Notes under the pieces: generated by a model
The model's input: only the letters and a program-made list of their open reading frames with translations
What the model was told of the DNA's origin: nothing
Database searches by the model: none
Position numbers and translations under genes: made by a program
Assembly: GCF_024347335.1 (NCBI RefSeq)
Contig: NZ_AP025463.1
Span: forward strand, 2,170,001-2,234,000
DNA from: Vibrio celticus
GTDB lineage: Bacteria; Pseudomonadota; Gammaproteobacteria; Enterobacterales; Vibrionaceae
DNA: 64,000 nt
Reading direction: 5' to 3'
Shown here: in pieces, positions 23,931-33,379 of the stretch
Layout of the letters: each line of letters starts with the position of its first letter
Position numbering within the stretch: position 1 is the first letter of the stretch

Positions 23931-25319
23931 TCATAGACTGAACCTTAAGCATTAAGACCAGCATAAATCCCGTCTAACGTGATGTTTTTCTTTGACTTCC
24001 TCTGGGCGGACTTTTGTGCGTTCTTAAATATATAGCTAGAGGCCCATTCCAGTTTATTACCTATTTCTGACCATGCCTTGTGGCTGATACATTCAAATAT
24101 GGGCAACAGCCACACATCCACATTTTTTGCCGCCTTAAACAGCGAGACCGATGGCATTATCTGAAGCGCAGTACTGCGCCTGATGATCAGCGAGAGTAAA
24201 CTGGCCCAGATAAGCCCATCAACGATGGCCTTTTGTGCGGTGACAAATCGTTGCCAGTTTGTGTGAGATTTTAATTCTTTAAAAAGCAACTCCACCTGCC
24301 ATCGACAGCGGTAGATCGCCATTATGTCATCAGCAGTATAGGTACCTGAAGGCAAGTTAGTTAACCAAATACAGAATCGCTTTTCTTCTGCAAACCAACG
24401 TCTTACCACTCTAAATTCTTGCTTACCACTACGAACTTTAAGGTCGAGTACCTGTGAGCGATTAGTACCTCGAGTGATGTCTTTGAGCTTCTTTCCTTCT
24501 AGTTTAGATAAATGCCGGCCCTGACCGTTTCTCGCTTCTATAACATGAGGATTCAGGGACTTTGCTCCTCGAAAATATAGAAACCACCATACAGTTCAAG
24601 CTCAGTAAAGAATTGGAAGTCAGGGTACCCTGCGTCAGCCAACAACAATTTGTTACTCATTGTTTTGGGGCGGGCAAAAGTCTCTTTCTGATGCTGTATC
24701 AGCGCTGATGCTCATTGCGACTGGAGAAAAGCTTTTTAAAGACATTGTCATATGGCATTCAACTGCGGCTGGATTGCGTTTAAATCGGCTCGGGTAAACG
24801 TTCGAAAGGTCACGATGAATGTGGAAAGAGCTACCATCTTGAAGCAGCACATCATCAAAGGTGGCGAGTTTATCTGGTAGGTTGGCACTCTGCTGGCGAG
24901 CAAACTGAGCTATCGCTCGCATGGCCAATTGGCGCATGAATATCGGAAATTCTTCTTTTCTTAACTGGTTATGGTAGGGCTTATAAGCCACAGTATCTTT
25001 AGCGCTTAAGCACATCCCATTGAATTGCCTTAGTAAATCGGCAATAGATGAGCAGTTTCCTTTGCTCAAAGCGGCCACTAGGCTTACTACTAGCTGGTCG
25101 GGTAAGATAGCCCGACATCGCTTCATAAGTCCTGTACTTTTCGCCATTTTTTGAAGGCTATCAGCATTAAAGAATTGCTTAAACTGCTTTTGTAGGGAGA
25201 TAATCGTCATCGGCTTCACGGTTGATATGGGTGGTTTGTTTGGCGACGATTATCTGATCATAAATGAAGCCTTTTTTCTATCTAAGTAAATAGCTTAGAG
25301 CTTAAGATCCTGTCTATGA
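23931..25319 (-). mobile_element. IS4-family insertion sequence, copy 1 (1389 bp)
   Basis: The element is bounded by imperfect inverted repeats, TCATAGACTGAACCTTAAGC at 23931 and the complement of TCATAGACAGGATCTTAAGC ending at 25319. It carries a YREK-type IS4-family transposase in broken frames on the minus strand. A second copy of the same length lies at 30734-32122 in opposite orientation; I saw one base difference (25286 versus 30767). The flanking eight bases do not form a direct repeat for this copy, but its right flank is the reverse complement of the right flank of copy 2. Confidence 0.93.
23945..25219 (-). pseudogene. Frameshifted IS4-family transposase, copy 1
   Basis: The N-terminal part reads from 25219 to the stop at 24653 (188 residues), then the family sequence continues in a second frame (PKTMSNKLLLADAGYPDF...) and again in the original frame down to 23945. 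The C-terminal part contains the YREK signature YRCRWQVELLFKELK. The first break looks like one extra T in a TTTT run (giving DFCPPQNNE-stop instead of DFARPKTMSNK), the second like one missing T (IFEEQSP-stop instead of IFRGAKSLNP). As it stands no full transposase can be made without recoding. Confidence 0.85.
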
Positions 25320-25456
25320 ATAATTTATAGCTTTTCCTAAGAAAACCTTAGGTTTAACATTATTAATATTAGTGAAAAGGCGAATTGCTCCAAATTCAAC
25401 CATAGACCAGTTTGTAAATAATGCAGTGTCTTTTTATGACAACAAGGGATAGAAAT

Positions 25457-26695
25457 ATGACGAAAATCGCAATGTTAAGCACAGGTGAAGAAGTTCTTCA
25501 TGGAGACATTGTAGATACAAACGCAGCTTGGATGTCTGCTGAGTTTTATCAGCATGGTTTTGCTCTTGCTAAGCGCTCAACTGTGGGTGATCAAATGAAT
25601 GCTCTTGTTGAAGAACTGCTGATGCTGAGCTTTAACTATGATGTGGTTATCGTTAATGGTGGTTTAGGCCCGACAACCGATGATATGAGTGCAGCAGCTG
25701 CGGCCGCTGCCTCAGAGCAGAAACTCATTATGTTCCCTGAATGGCTGGCGCGTATGGAAGAGATGTTTTCCGGGCGTGGTATGCCGATGCCTGATAGCAA
25801 CCTAAAGCAGGCTTTGCTGCCAGCAAACTCGGAAATCGTCGATAACCCTGTCGGCACTGCATGTGGCTTCAAACTTAAGATTAACGATGCGACTTTTTAT
25901 TTCACACCTGGAGTACCCAGTGAATTTAAGCGCATGGTGAGCTTTGAAATTATCCCTGACCTAGCTCGTACTTATCCTCAAGTGGTCGCTTCTGAATGCA
26001 GCAGGTTGTTTACCTTTGGTTTGTCCGAATCTGGCATCTCAGACGTGTTAGACCAGCTGAAATTGCCTCAAGGTTATGAATTGGGTTACCGCTCTTATCT
26101 GCCGTTTATTGAAGTGAAACTATTTGGGCCTAAGTCGGATTTAGAAACTCGCGTTAAGCTGCTGCAAATGGTGTACAAGCTGTTGGAAAGCAACGTTGTC
26201 AGTGTTGATGAGCCGATGATCGATCATATCGGCCACATTATGGCTGAGAGAAAGAAGACGCTGTCGGTATCGGAAGTGTCAACTAAAGGTGCGCTATCGG
26301 CTTGGCTGCAATCGAATGAGCAAGTTGAAGATTGCTTCGGCCACTCTTGGGTTATGGCGGAGCCAAAAGAGAGTGAGCTTGAAAAGAGCGATCCACTAGC
26401 GGCGACGTTTGCACTGGCTGGTGCCACAAGAGAAAAGTGCGGCACAGAGTTAGCCTTAGTAACGGGTAAGTTAGAGGGTAATACTTTTAGTATTGCGTTG
26501 TCGAGCGAAGCAGGCGAGTGGGGGCAAGTGCTGGAGTTCTACCGTCAATACAAGCGTGAAGATGCACGTACCATAATCAAAACCGTAGCAGCCGATATGC
26601 TGAGAAGGCACCTAGACAACAAACCGATGTTTGGCACTTACTCTTCGGTTAAGCGATTGAAAGACATGTTTATTCCAGCAGCTATCATTAAGTAA
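25457..26695 (+). CDS. CinA-family protein (YfaY-like, molybdopterin-binding domain)
   Basis: From ATG 25457, supported by AAGGGA nine bases upstream, the product has 412 residues. The N-terminal domain matches the CinA/MoaB-Mog fold: MLSTGEEVLHGDIVDTN at the start and NGGLGPTTDD near residue 80, with GTACGF and TPGVPSEF later. The C-terminal half is a divergent CinA-C-type domain. Relatives are annotated as nicotinamide-nucleotide amidohydrolase or ADP-ribose pyrophosphatase; without checking catalytic residues I leave the activity open. It lies inside the IS-bounded segment, convergent with dmsC. Confidence 0.8.
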   Translation: MTKIAMLSTGEEVLHGDIVDTNAAWMSAEFYQHGFALAKRSTVGDQMNALVEELLMLSFNYDVVIVNGGLGPTTDDMSAAAAAAASEQKLIMFPEWLARMEEMFSGRGMPMPDSNLKQALLPANSEIVDNPVGTACGFKLKINDATFYFTPGVPSEFKRMVSFEIIPDLARTYPQVVASECSRLFTFGLSESGISDVLDQLKLPQGYELGYRSYLPFIEVKLFGPKSDLETRVKLLQMVYKLLESNVVSVDEPMIDHIGHIMAERKKTLSVSEVSTKGALSAWLQSNEQVEDCFGHSWVMAEPKESELEKSDPLAATFALAGATREKCGTELALVTGKLEGNTFSIALSSEAGEWGQVLEFYRQYKREDARTIIKTVAADMLRRHLDNKPMFGTYSSVKRLKDMFIPAAIIK

Positions 26696-26747
26696 GTATG
26701 TAAGCGAACTCGTTAAGTCTGTACTAAAAACGCTAGAAAAAACGCAA

Positions 26748-26787
26748 TAAAAAGGCCCAACATCTAAATAGGTGTTGGGCCTTTTGT
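26748..26787. terminator. Bidirectional terminator between cinA-like gene and dmsC
   Basis: AAAAGGCCCAACA pairs with TGTTGGGCCTTTT around a 10-base loop. A and T tracts at both ends serve the two convergent genes. Confidence 0.88.
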
Positions 26788-26842
26788 TTATCTAGCCTTC
26801 TAGATAACCAAACAAGCAGTGATGTTTACACGTAATGCGTGA

Positions 26843-27688
26843 TTACAAACCGCTTGTCATATGTAGACTGTAGAACAAACCACGGCCGATTAACTCTGAA
26901 GCCAAGAACAGTACTAGTGCTAAGCCAAGGTTAACTGGGTTCACTTTTGCTTTGTTCAGCATAGGTAGAATCCAAATCAACAAGCTTGTCATCAGCAGCG
27001 CCACTTGAAGAATTACATAGCTACCTAAACCATCGACTAACTCAGACGCTTTTGCAGCTGAAGTTTGGATGTCACCGATTAGGTTCAGTTTTCCTACTGT
27101 CACAAGCAAGCTGATCGCAACAGCAATCACAGCCAGCATGGTGATGTTACGGTCAACCGTAAAGCGACTGTCGTTAGCGAATATAATCACGAATTGAGAC
27201 AGCAATAAACCGCCCACAACCATCGTCATGATGAAGCTCAGTGGTGTGTAGATGTTGTCCCACGTAGGTACTGTGTTGATCATGTATACGTTGATCATCG
27301 CGTACATGAAGATTGCACCCAACACCATCGCGCCAACCATCAGTGCTTTCTGGATAGCTACGCCACCTTTCTTAACCACAGACAGTAACCATTGAAGACC
27401 ACCTACTGCGAAGAATGCCGCACCGAAAAATACTTCGTTAGACAGCCAAGCTGAGCCTAGTTGGTTAAAAGCGTTAAACGCGCGCAGTGGAGAGCCAAGG
27501 TGCGTTGTCGAGAACATGAAGCCAAGCCCCATCAGTGCCCATAGAATGAACATTGGAACCTTGTAGCTGTTTAGTTTCTCTTCGTCATGACCAAGTACCA
27601 GTGCGCGAGCACTAATAAGTAAGTAACCACCAACTGCAGTTTGCGCCAGCACCGTAAAGAAGATTAAAGACCACTCATGAAAAATCAT
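26843..27688 (-). CDS. dmsC: DmsC-type membrane anchor of DMSO-reductase-like enzyme
   Basis: This 281-residue inner-membrane protein with about eight hydrophobic helices belongs to the DmsC family, which binds menaquinol and anchors DmsAB at the periplasmic face. It starts one base after the dmsB stop and is the last gene of dmsABC. The start (MIFHEWSLIFFTVLAQTAVGGYL) is typical of the family. Confidence 0.88.
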   Translation of the reverse strand: MIFHEWSLIFFTVLAQTAVGGYLLISARALVLGHDEEKLNSYKVPMFILWALMGLGFMFSTTHLGSPLRAFNAFNQLGSAWLSNEVFFGAAFFAVGGLQWLLSVVKKGGVAIQKALMVGAMVLGAIFMYAMINVYMINTVPTWDNIYTPLSFIMTMVVGGLLLSQFVIIFANDSRFTVDRNITMLAVIAVAISLLVTVGKLNLIGDIQTSAAKASELVDGLGSYVILQVALLMTSLLIWILPMLNKAKVNPVNLGLALVLFLASELIGRGLFYSLHMTSGL

Positions 27689-27689
27689 C

Positions 27690-28310
27690 TTACACCTCCT
27701 TCGGGTTTGCTAGGTGACCACTGGTATCGCCAGTCGGCTTCGCGTTTTTGTTCAGCTTAATCACGATGTTCGGTAGCGTTTCTGTTGAAGATGGCAGTGG
27801 AGCCACATCCGCACCAGAGCCGTACTTCTCGCGAAGTGTATTGATTTCACCAAACTCCAATGCACGAAGTGGGCAAGATTCAACACAGATAGGCTGTTTG
27901 CCTTCAGAAACACGTTGGTAACAACCATCGCATTTAGTCATGTGACCTTTCTTAGCATTGTATTGTGGTGCGCCGTAAGGACACGCATTGCTGCAGTGCT
28001 GACAACCAATACAAACGCTCTCATCAACCACAACCAAACCGTCTTCATCACGTTTGTGCATCGCGCCCGAAGGACACACTTTCACACACGCTGGGTTAGT
28101 ACAGTGGTTACAAGCGATAGACAGGTAGTAAGAAAAGACATCTTTCTGAACCCAGGTATCACCATCTTGAGTGAAGCCACCACCTGCGTATTCGTATACG
28201 CGACGGTAGTTCGTTTTGATGTCTAGATCGTTATAATCTTTACAAGCAAGCTGACAGGTTTTACAACCCGTGCATTTACTTGAATCAATGTAAAAGCCGT
28301 ATTGTTTCAT
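27690..28310 (-). CDS. dmsB: DmsB-type 4x[4Fe-4S] electron-transfer subunit
   Basis: The 206-residue protein has the four cysteine clusters of DmsB: CTGCKTCQLAC, CNHCTNPACVKVC, CIGCQHCSNAC and CDGC...CVESC. It passes electrons from DmsC to the molybdenum site of DmsA and is exported as a complex with DmsA, having no signal of its own. It lies 11 bases after dmsA and one base before dmsC. Confidence 0.93.
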   Translation of the reverse strand: MKQYGFYIDSSKCTGCKTCQLACKDYNDLDIKTNYRRVYEYAGGGFTQDGDTWVQKDVFSYYLSIACNHCTNPACVKVCPSGAMHKRDEDGLVVVDESVCIGCQHCSNACPYGAPQYNAKKGHMTKCDGCYQRVSEGKQPICVESCPLRALEFGEINTLREKYGSGADVAPLPSSTETLPNIVIKLNKNAKPTGDTSGHLANPKEV

Positions 28311-28321
28311 TCCAACCTACC

Positions 28322-30733
28322 TTATGCTTTCTTTAGCGCTTTGATTTGAACTAGGTTTGTATGCTGAGGGTTACCCTTAGCAAGTGGGCTCGGGCGCTGA
28401 GTCGTCAACACGTTGATAGAGCCTGCATGGTCGATCTTCTGACCATCCGGTGCGTACCATGCACCTTCGCCTAGTGCGACAACTCGAGGAAGAATCCTTG
28501 GTGTCACTTTCGCTGGAATGTGAACTTCGCCACGGTCGTTGAAAATACTCACCATGTCGCCGCTTTCAATACCACGTTCTTTTGCATCGATTGGGTTAAT
28601 CCACAACTCTTGCGGTGCTGCTGCTTTGATTTCTGCAACGTTGCCGTAAGTTGAGTGCGTACGAGCCTTGTAGTGGAAACCAGTTAGCTGAAGCGGGTAC
28701 TTTTCTGCGAGTGGATCGTTATGGCCTTCGAAAGAGTCCGCGTAAATAGGAAGTGGGTGAATCACTTCGTCTTCTTTCAGTTTCCAAGTCTTCGCGATAT
28801 CAGCCAGTTGCTCTGAGTAGATCTCGATCTTGCCACTTGGTGTGGTCAGTGGATTCGCTTCAGGATCTTTGCGGAAGTCTTCGTAAGCGATGTAGTGATG
28901 GTCGTAGCTACGTTTGTAGATACCCAGCTCTTTCATCTCTTCGAAGGTTGGCAGGGTTGGATCGTTCTTACGAGTTTCTGCGTACAGGTGCTCAATCCAT
29001 TGCTCTTGAGTACGGCCTTCGGTGAACTCTTTTTCTACGCCCATGCGTTTAGCAAGCTCAGTACACATCTCGTAGATAGATTTCGCTTCAAACTGAGGCT
29101 CAATCGCTTTCTGCGCGTAGATGAAGTAAGGCATGTTCGATGCTTTACCATCCATACACCAGTCGTCTTGCTCAGACGTTGTTAAGTCTGGCAGGATGAT
29201 ATCGGCGTATTTTGCTGAAGAAGTCATATGGTTATCAACCACGACAATCATTTCACACGCACTTTCATCTTGAAGAATCGCGTGTGTCTTGTTGATGTCT
29301 GAGTGCTGGTTGATGATGCAGTTACCTGCGTAGTTCCAGATCATCTTGATTGGGTTCTTAAGGCGCTCTGCACCGCGAACACCATCAGTGATGTCGGTCA
29401 TTTCATGATGACGGTAAATTGCGTCTGTCCACATAAACATTGAAATAGACGTTTCAACTGGGTTTGGCACAGTAGGGAAGCGAACAAACGGAATATTGAT
29501 GTCGCTTTCACGAGCACCTGTTGAACCGCCTGATACACCGACAGAACCGGTTAGTAGTGACAGCATCGCGATTGCACGACACGCTAGCTCACCGTTCGCA
29601 GTGCGTTGTAAGCCCCAACCTTGGTGAATCGCACATGGTTTCGCTGTGCCCATTTCACGGCCAAGCTTAACGATGGTATCTACTGGAATACCCGTGATCT
29701 TAGAAGCCCACTGTGGTGTCTTTTCTACGCCATCTTCACCTAAACCTAGGATGTAAGATTTGTAGTCGCTGTTTTTAGGCGCTGATGCAGGCAGAGTTTT
29801 CTCGTCGTAACCTACGCAGTATTTGTCTAGGAACGGTTGATCGACAAGGTCTTCCGTGATCATTACGTGTGCAAGACCCGCTACCAATGCCGCATCTGTA
29901 GAAGGACGAATTGGAATCCATTGATCTTCACGGCCACCGGCAGTATCGGTGTATCGTGGGTCGATGATGATCGTTCTTGCGTTCGATTTGTTTTTGCTTT
30001 CTACATAGTGGTGGATTAGACCGCCGCCAGACATACGTGTCTCGGCAGGGTTGTTACCAAATTGGATGTTAAGCTTGGTGTTCTCTAGGTCAGAGAAAGA
30101 GTTGTTGTTTGCCCAACCACCGTAGGTGTAGCTCAAGCCTTTCGCGATTTGCGCTGTTGAGTAGTCACCGTAATGGTTTAGGTAACCACCACTTAGGTTC
30201 ATTAGACGAGCAATTAGCGTTTGTGCTGGTGGCCAAGATTTAGTAACCGTACCGCCAAGGGTGCCTGTACCATAGTTTAGGTAGATAGTGTCGTTGCCAT
30301 AGTCTTTGATAAGGCGTTGCATAGTACCAGCGACTTCATCATAAGCCTCTTCCCAGCTAATGCGTTTAAATTTGCCTTCACCACGTTTACCAACACGTTT
30401 CATTGGGTATTTCAGGCGATCTGGGTTGTAAACACGGCGGCGCATAGAGCGACCACGTAGACACGCACGAACTTGGTGATGACCATATTCGTCAGTACCT
30501 GTGTTGTCTGTTTCTACGTATTTGATTTCACCGTTTTGTACATGCATACGTAAAGGGCAGCGAGAGCCACAGTTTACAGTACATGCACTCCATACGATTT
30601 TCTCATCCACATTCTCAGCAACTGCAGCCGCTACTGGTTTGGATTTGAAAGGTAAAGCGATACCGCCCGCGAGTGCGGCTGCACTACCTACCGCAGAAGA
30701 AGCTTTCATGAAGCCTCTTCGAGTAAGGTTCAT
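28322..30733 (-). CDS. dmsA: DmsA-type molybdopterin oxidoreductase (DMSO/TMAO-type)
   Basis: An 803-residue molybdoenzyme with a Tat signal (TRRGFMKAS at residues 4-12). An iron-sulfur site follows: C-x3-C-x3-C in CTVNCGSRC, with a distal Cys in RACLRG. The GDYSTAQ segment corresponds to the E. coli DmsA region carrying the Mo-ligating serine, so an S- or N-oxide reductase is likely; the substrate is not proven. The ATG is immediately next to the end of IS copy 2: the whole upstream sequence is IS-derived, with no good Shine-Dalgarno and no FNR site. The operon is structurally intact but probably poorly expressed. Confidence 0.92.
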   Translation of the reverse strand: MNLTRRGFMKASSAVGSAAALAGGIALPFKSKPVAAAVAENVDEKIVWSACTVNCGSRCPLRMHVQNGEIKYVETDNTGTDEYGHHQVRACLRGRSMRRRVYNPDRLKYPMKRVGKRGEGKFKRISWEEAYDEVAGTMQRLIKDYGNDTIYLNYGTGTLGGTVTKSWPPAQTLIARLMNLSGGYLNHYGDYSTAQIAKGLSYTYGGWANNNSFSDLENTKLNIQFGNNPAETRMSGGGLIHHYVESKNKSNARTIIIDPRYTDTAGGREDQWIPIRPSTDAALVAGLAHVMITEDLVDQPFLDKYCVGYDEKTLPASAPKNSDYKSYILGLGEDGVEKTPQWASKITGIPVDTIVKLGREMGTAKPCAIHQGWGLQRTANGELACRAIAMLSLLTGSVGVSGGSTGARESDINIPFVRFPTVPNPVETSISMFMWTDAIYRHHEMTDITDGVRGAERLKNPIKMIWNYAGNCIINQHSDINKTHAILQDESACEMIVVVDNHMTSSAKYADIILPDLTTSEQDDWCMDGKASNMPYFIYAQKAIEPQFEAKSIYEMCTELAKRMGVEKEFTEGRTQEQWIEHLYAETRKNDPTLPTFEEMKELGIYKRSYDHHYIAYEDFRKDPEANPLTTPSGKIEIYSEQLADIAKTWKLKEDEVIHPLPIYADSFEGHNDPLAEKYPLQLTGFHYKARTHSTYGNVAEIKAAAPQELWINPIDAKERGIESGDMVSIFNDRGEVHIPAKVTPRILPRVVALGEGAWYAPDGQKIDHAGSINVLTTQRPSPLAKGNPQHTNLVQIKALKKA

Positions 30734-32122
30734 TCATAGACAGGATCTTAAGCTCTAAGCTATTTATTTAGATAGAAAAAAGGCTTCATTTATGATCAGA
30801 TAATCGTCGCCAAACAAACCACCCATATCAACCGTGAAGCCGATGACGATTATCTCCCTACAAAAGCAGTTTAAGCAATTCTTTAATGCTGATAGCCTTC
30901 AAAAAATGGCGAAAAGTACAGGACTTATGAAGCGATGTCGGGCTATCTTACCCGACCAGCTAGTAGTAAGCCTAGTGGCCGCTTTGAGCAAAGGAAACTG
31001 CTCATCTATTGCCGATTTACTAAGGCAATTCAATGGGATGTGCTTAAGCGCTAAAGATACTGTGGCTTATAAGCCCTACCATAACCAGTTAAGAAAAGAA
31101 GAATTTCCGATATTCATGCGCCAATTGGCCATGCGAGCGATAGCTCAGTTTGCTCGCCAGCAGAGTGCCAACCTACCAGATAAACTCGCCACCTTTGATG
31201 ATGTGCTGCTTCAAGATGGTAGCTCTTTCCACATTCATCGTGACCTTTCGAACGTTTACCCGAGCCGATTTAAACGCAATCCAGCCGCAGTTGAATGCCA
31301 TATGACAATGTCTTTAAAAAGCTTTTCTCCAGTCGCAATGAGCATCAGCGCTGATACAGCATCAGAAAGAGACTTTTGCCCGCCCCAAAACAATGAGTAA
31401 CAAATTGTTGTTGGCTGACGCAGGGTACCCTGACTTCCAATTCTTTACTGAGCTTGAACTGTATGGTGGTTTCTATATTTTCGAGGAGCAAAGTCCCTGA
31501 ATCCTCATGTTATAGAAGCGAGAAACGGTCAGGGCCGGCATTTATCTAAACTAGAAGGAAAGAAGCTCAAAGACATCACTCGAGGTACTAATCGCTCACA
31601 GGTACTCGACCTTAAAGTTCGTAGTGGTAAGCAAGAATTTAGAGTGGTAAGACGTTGGTTTGCAGAAGAAAAGCGATTCTGTATTTGGTTAACTAACTTG
31701 CCTTCAGGTACCTATACTGCTGATGACATAATGGCGATCTACCGCTGTCGATGGCAGGTGGAGTTGCTTTTTAAAGAATTAAAATCTCACACAAACTGGC
31801 AACGATTTGTCACCGCACAAAAGGCCATCGTTGATGGGCTTATCTGGGCCAGTTTACTCTCGCTGATCATCAGGCGCAGTACTGCGCTTCAGATAATGCC
31901 ATCGGTCTCGCTGTTTAAGGCGGCAAAAAATGTGGATGTGTGGCTGTTGCCCATATTTGAATGTATCAGCCACAAGGCATGGTCAGAAATAGGCAATAAA
32001 CTGGAATGGGCCTCTAGCTATATATTTAAGAACGCACAAAAGTCCGCCCAGAGGAAGTCAAAGAAAAACATCACGTTAGACGGGATTTATGCTGGTCTTA
32101 ATGCTTAAGGTTCAGTCTATGA
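30734..32122 (+). mobile_element. IS4-family insertion sequence, copy 2 (1389 bp)
   Basis: Same element as at 23931-25319 but in the opposite orientation, bounded by TCATAGACAGGATCTTAAGC at 30734 and the complement of TCATAGACTGAACCTTAAGC ending at 32122. The left boundary touches the dmsA start codon. The right flank begins TAAATTAT, whose reverse complement ATAATTTA is the right flank of copy 1, as expected after inversion of the DNA between them. The two copies are therefore substrates for homologous recombination. Confidence 0.93.
30834..32108 (+). pseudogene. Frameshifted IS4-family transposase, copy 2
   Basis: The reading frame opens at GTG 30834 (or ATG 30843), stops at 31400, continues in a second frame to about 31480 and finishes in the first frame with the YREK motif (YRCRWQVELLFKELK) and stop at 32108. 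The same two single-base shifts are present in copy 1, so they predate or were copied during duplication, or reflect a common read error in T-runs. Confidence 0.85.
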
Positions 32123-32191
32123 TAAATTATTAGTTCCCTAAATCAGGCATTTAATAGATAATTGTGACCCTGATCAATTCCAAACTTTCTC

Positions 32192-33112
32192 ATGGAGACC
32201 CTTGTGGCCAAATCACCGTTACTAACAAAGGTTACTGCTGCATTTTCAATGCTAATGTCAGTTAACTCGGTTGCAAGCCAATACGACTTCGACCAGCCAA
32301 TCAACCTTTCTTACTCGGATGAATGTGCTCAAGATTACTGTTTTAATGACAACTTGTATACCTACAAGCCTAGTACCAATTACGCACTGAGCGAATCGAG
32401 TGATGAGTACGACTTCTCAATCCAACAACCAAAACACATGTTGGTGAGCCAGGAGAAAGATTGGGATTACCTAATGGGTCAAACCTACACCATTCTAGGC
32501 TTAAGTGTCGCGACAGTGGGTCTAATGACTCTGCTCCCTGAAAGTATTACTAAGTGGGATGATGACCAACGTGATATCAGCTCATTAGGTAAAAAGTGGA
32601 AAGATAACGTTTCTGAAGGCCCAGTATGGGACCGTGACGAACACTTCCTAAACTACGTAATGCACCCATATTTCGGTGGTGTTTACTACACCGCAGCTCG
32701 ACACGCAGGTTACGACGAGTTTGAGTCATTCTTATACTCTTGGACTATGTCGACGTTCTTCTGGGAATACGGCGTAGAAGCATTTGCTGAAGTACCTTCA
32801 TGGCAAGATCTCTTCATCACACCTTTCTTCGGTGCGGTTGTGGGTGAAATAATGCTAGAAACCGAGCAAGATATCATTGCTTCAGGTGGCGAAGTGATGG
32901 GCTCTCAAACGATGGGTGATGTGTCGCTATTCTTCCTTAACCCTGTTGGTCATATTCATTACTGGGTAAGTGATGCATGGGGCGGTGACGCAGAAGTGAA
33001 CCTGAATACTAACCCTTGGTGGGATAACCAAGACGCTGCGCGTTTTGCTTACGATGCTGGCGCACCATACGACTCTCAGTTTGTTGGTATGAACTTCAAA
33101 GTAACGTTCTAA
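32192..33112 (+). CDS. DUF3943 domain-containing exported protein
   Basis: This protein of about 306 residues has an N-terminal signal-like segment (LLTKVTAAFSMLMSVNSVASQ). GTG at 32207 with GGAG ahead is an alternative start four or five codons in. The body is rich in Trp, Tyr and Asp and includes HYWVSDAWGGDAEVNL near the C terminus, consistent with DUF3943, a family of uncharacterised envelope proteins. IS copy 2 lies 69 bases upstream, so part of its promoter may be altered. In the inferred original layout it would be divergent from the cinA-like gene. Confidence 0.75.
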   Translation: METLVAKSPLLTKVTAAFSMLMSVNSVASQYDFDQPINLSYSDECAQDYCFNDNLYTYKPSTNYALSESSDEYDFSIQQPKHMLVSQEKDWDYLMGQTYTILGLSVATVGLMTLLPESITKWDDDQRDISSLGKKWKDNVSEGPVWDRDEHFLNYVMHPYFGGVYYTAARHAGYDEFESFLYSWTMSTFFWEYGVEAFAEVPSWQDLFITPFFGAVVGEIMLETEQDIIASGGEVMGSQTMGDVSLFFLNPVGHIHYWVSDAWGGDAEVNLNTNPWWDNQDAARFAYDAGAPYDSQFVGMNFKVTF

Positions 33113-33187
33113 TTCGTCTCTAGTATTACTCAATATAAGTTATTGAATATAAGTTGCTGGATCATCAGTCACAGTGACAATTCTTCT

Positions 33188-33215
33188 AAAAAGCGGCTCT
33201 CTAGCCGCTTTTTTT
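33188..33215 (+). terminator. Terminator of the DUF3943 gene
   Basis: AAAAAGCGGCT pairs perfectly with AGCCGCTTTTT around CTCT, followed by more T. Confidence 0.9.
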
Positions 33216-33379
33216 GTGCCCTACTCTTCATTCTCTTTTTTTGCATCGAAGCTTAGTTTCAAAAATTGACCTAGGTCAAACATTGTTCGATGTAACCTTC
33301 TACACTGAAATTAAAGAACTTTATCGCGTGATATCAAACATTTAATTAGCAAAGAATAATTGAAACCTTGGGGGCTGAT

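Noticed and set aside
23931..32122. Composite transposon carrying dmsABC-cinA
   Set aside because: A composite transposon would have the same target duplication on its two outer sides. The outer flanks are TAAAGTGC (left) and TAAATTAT (right), which do not match, while the inner/outer pair at the right does match after inversion.
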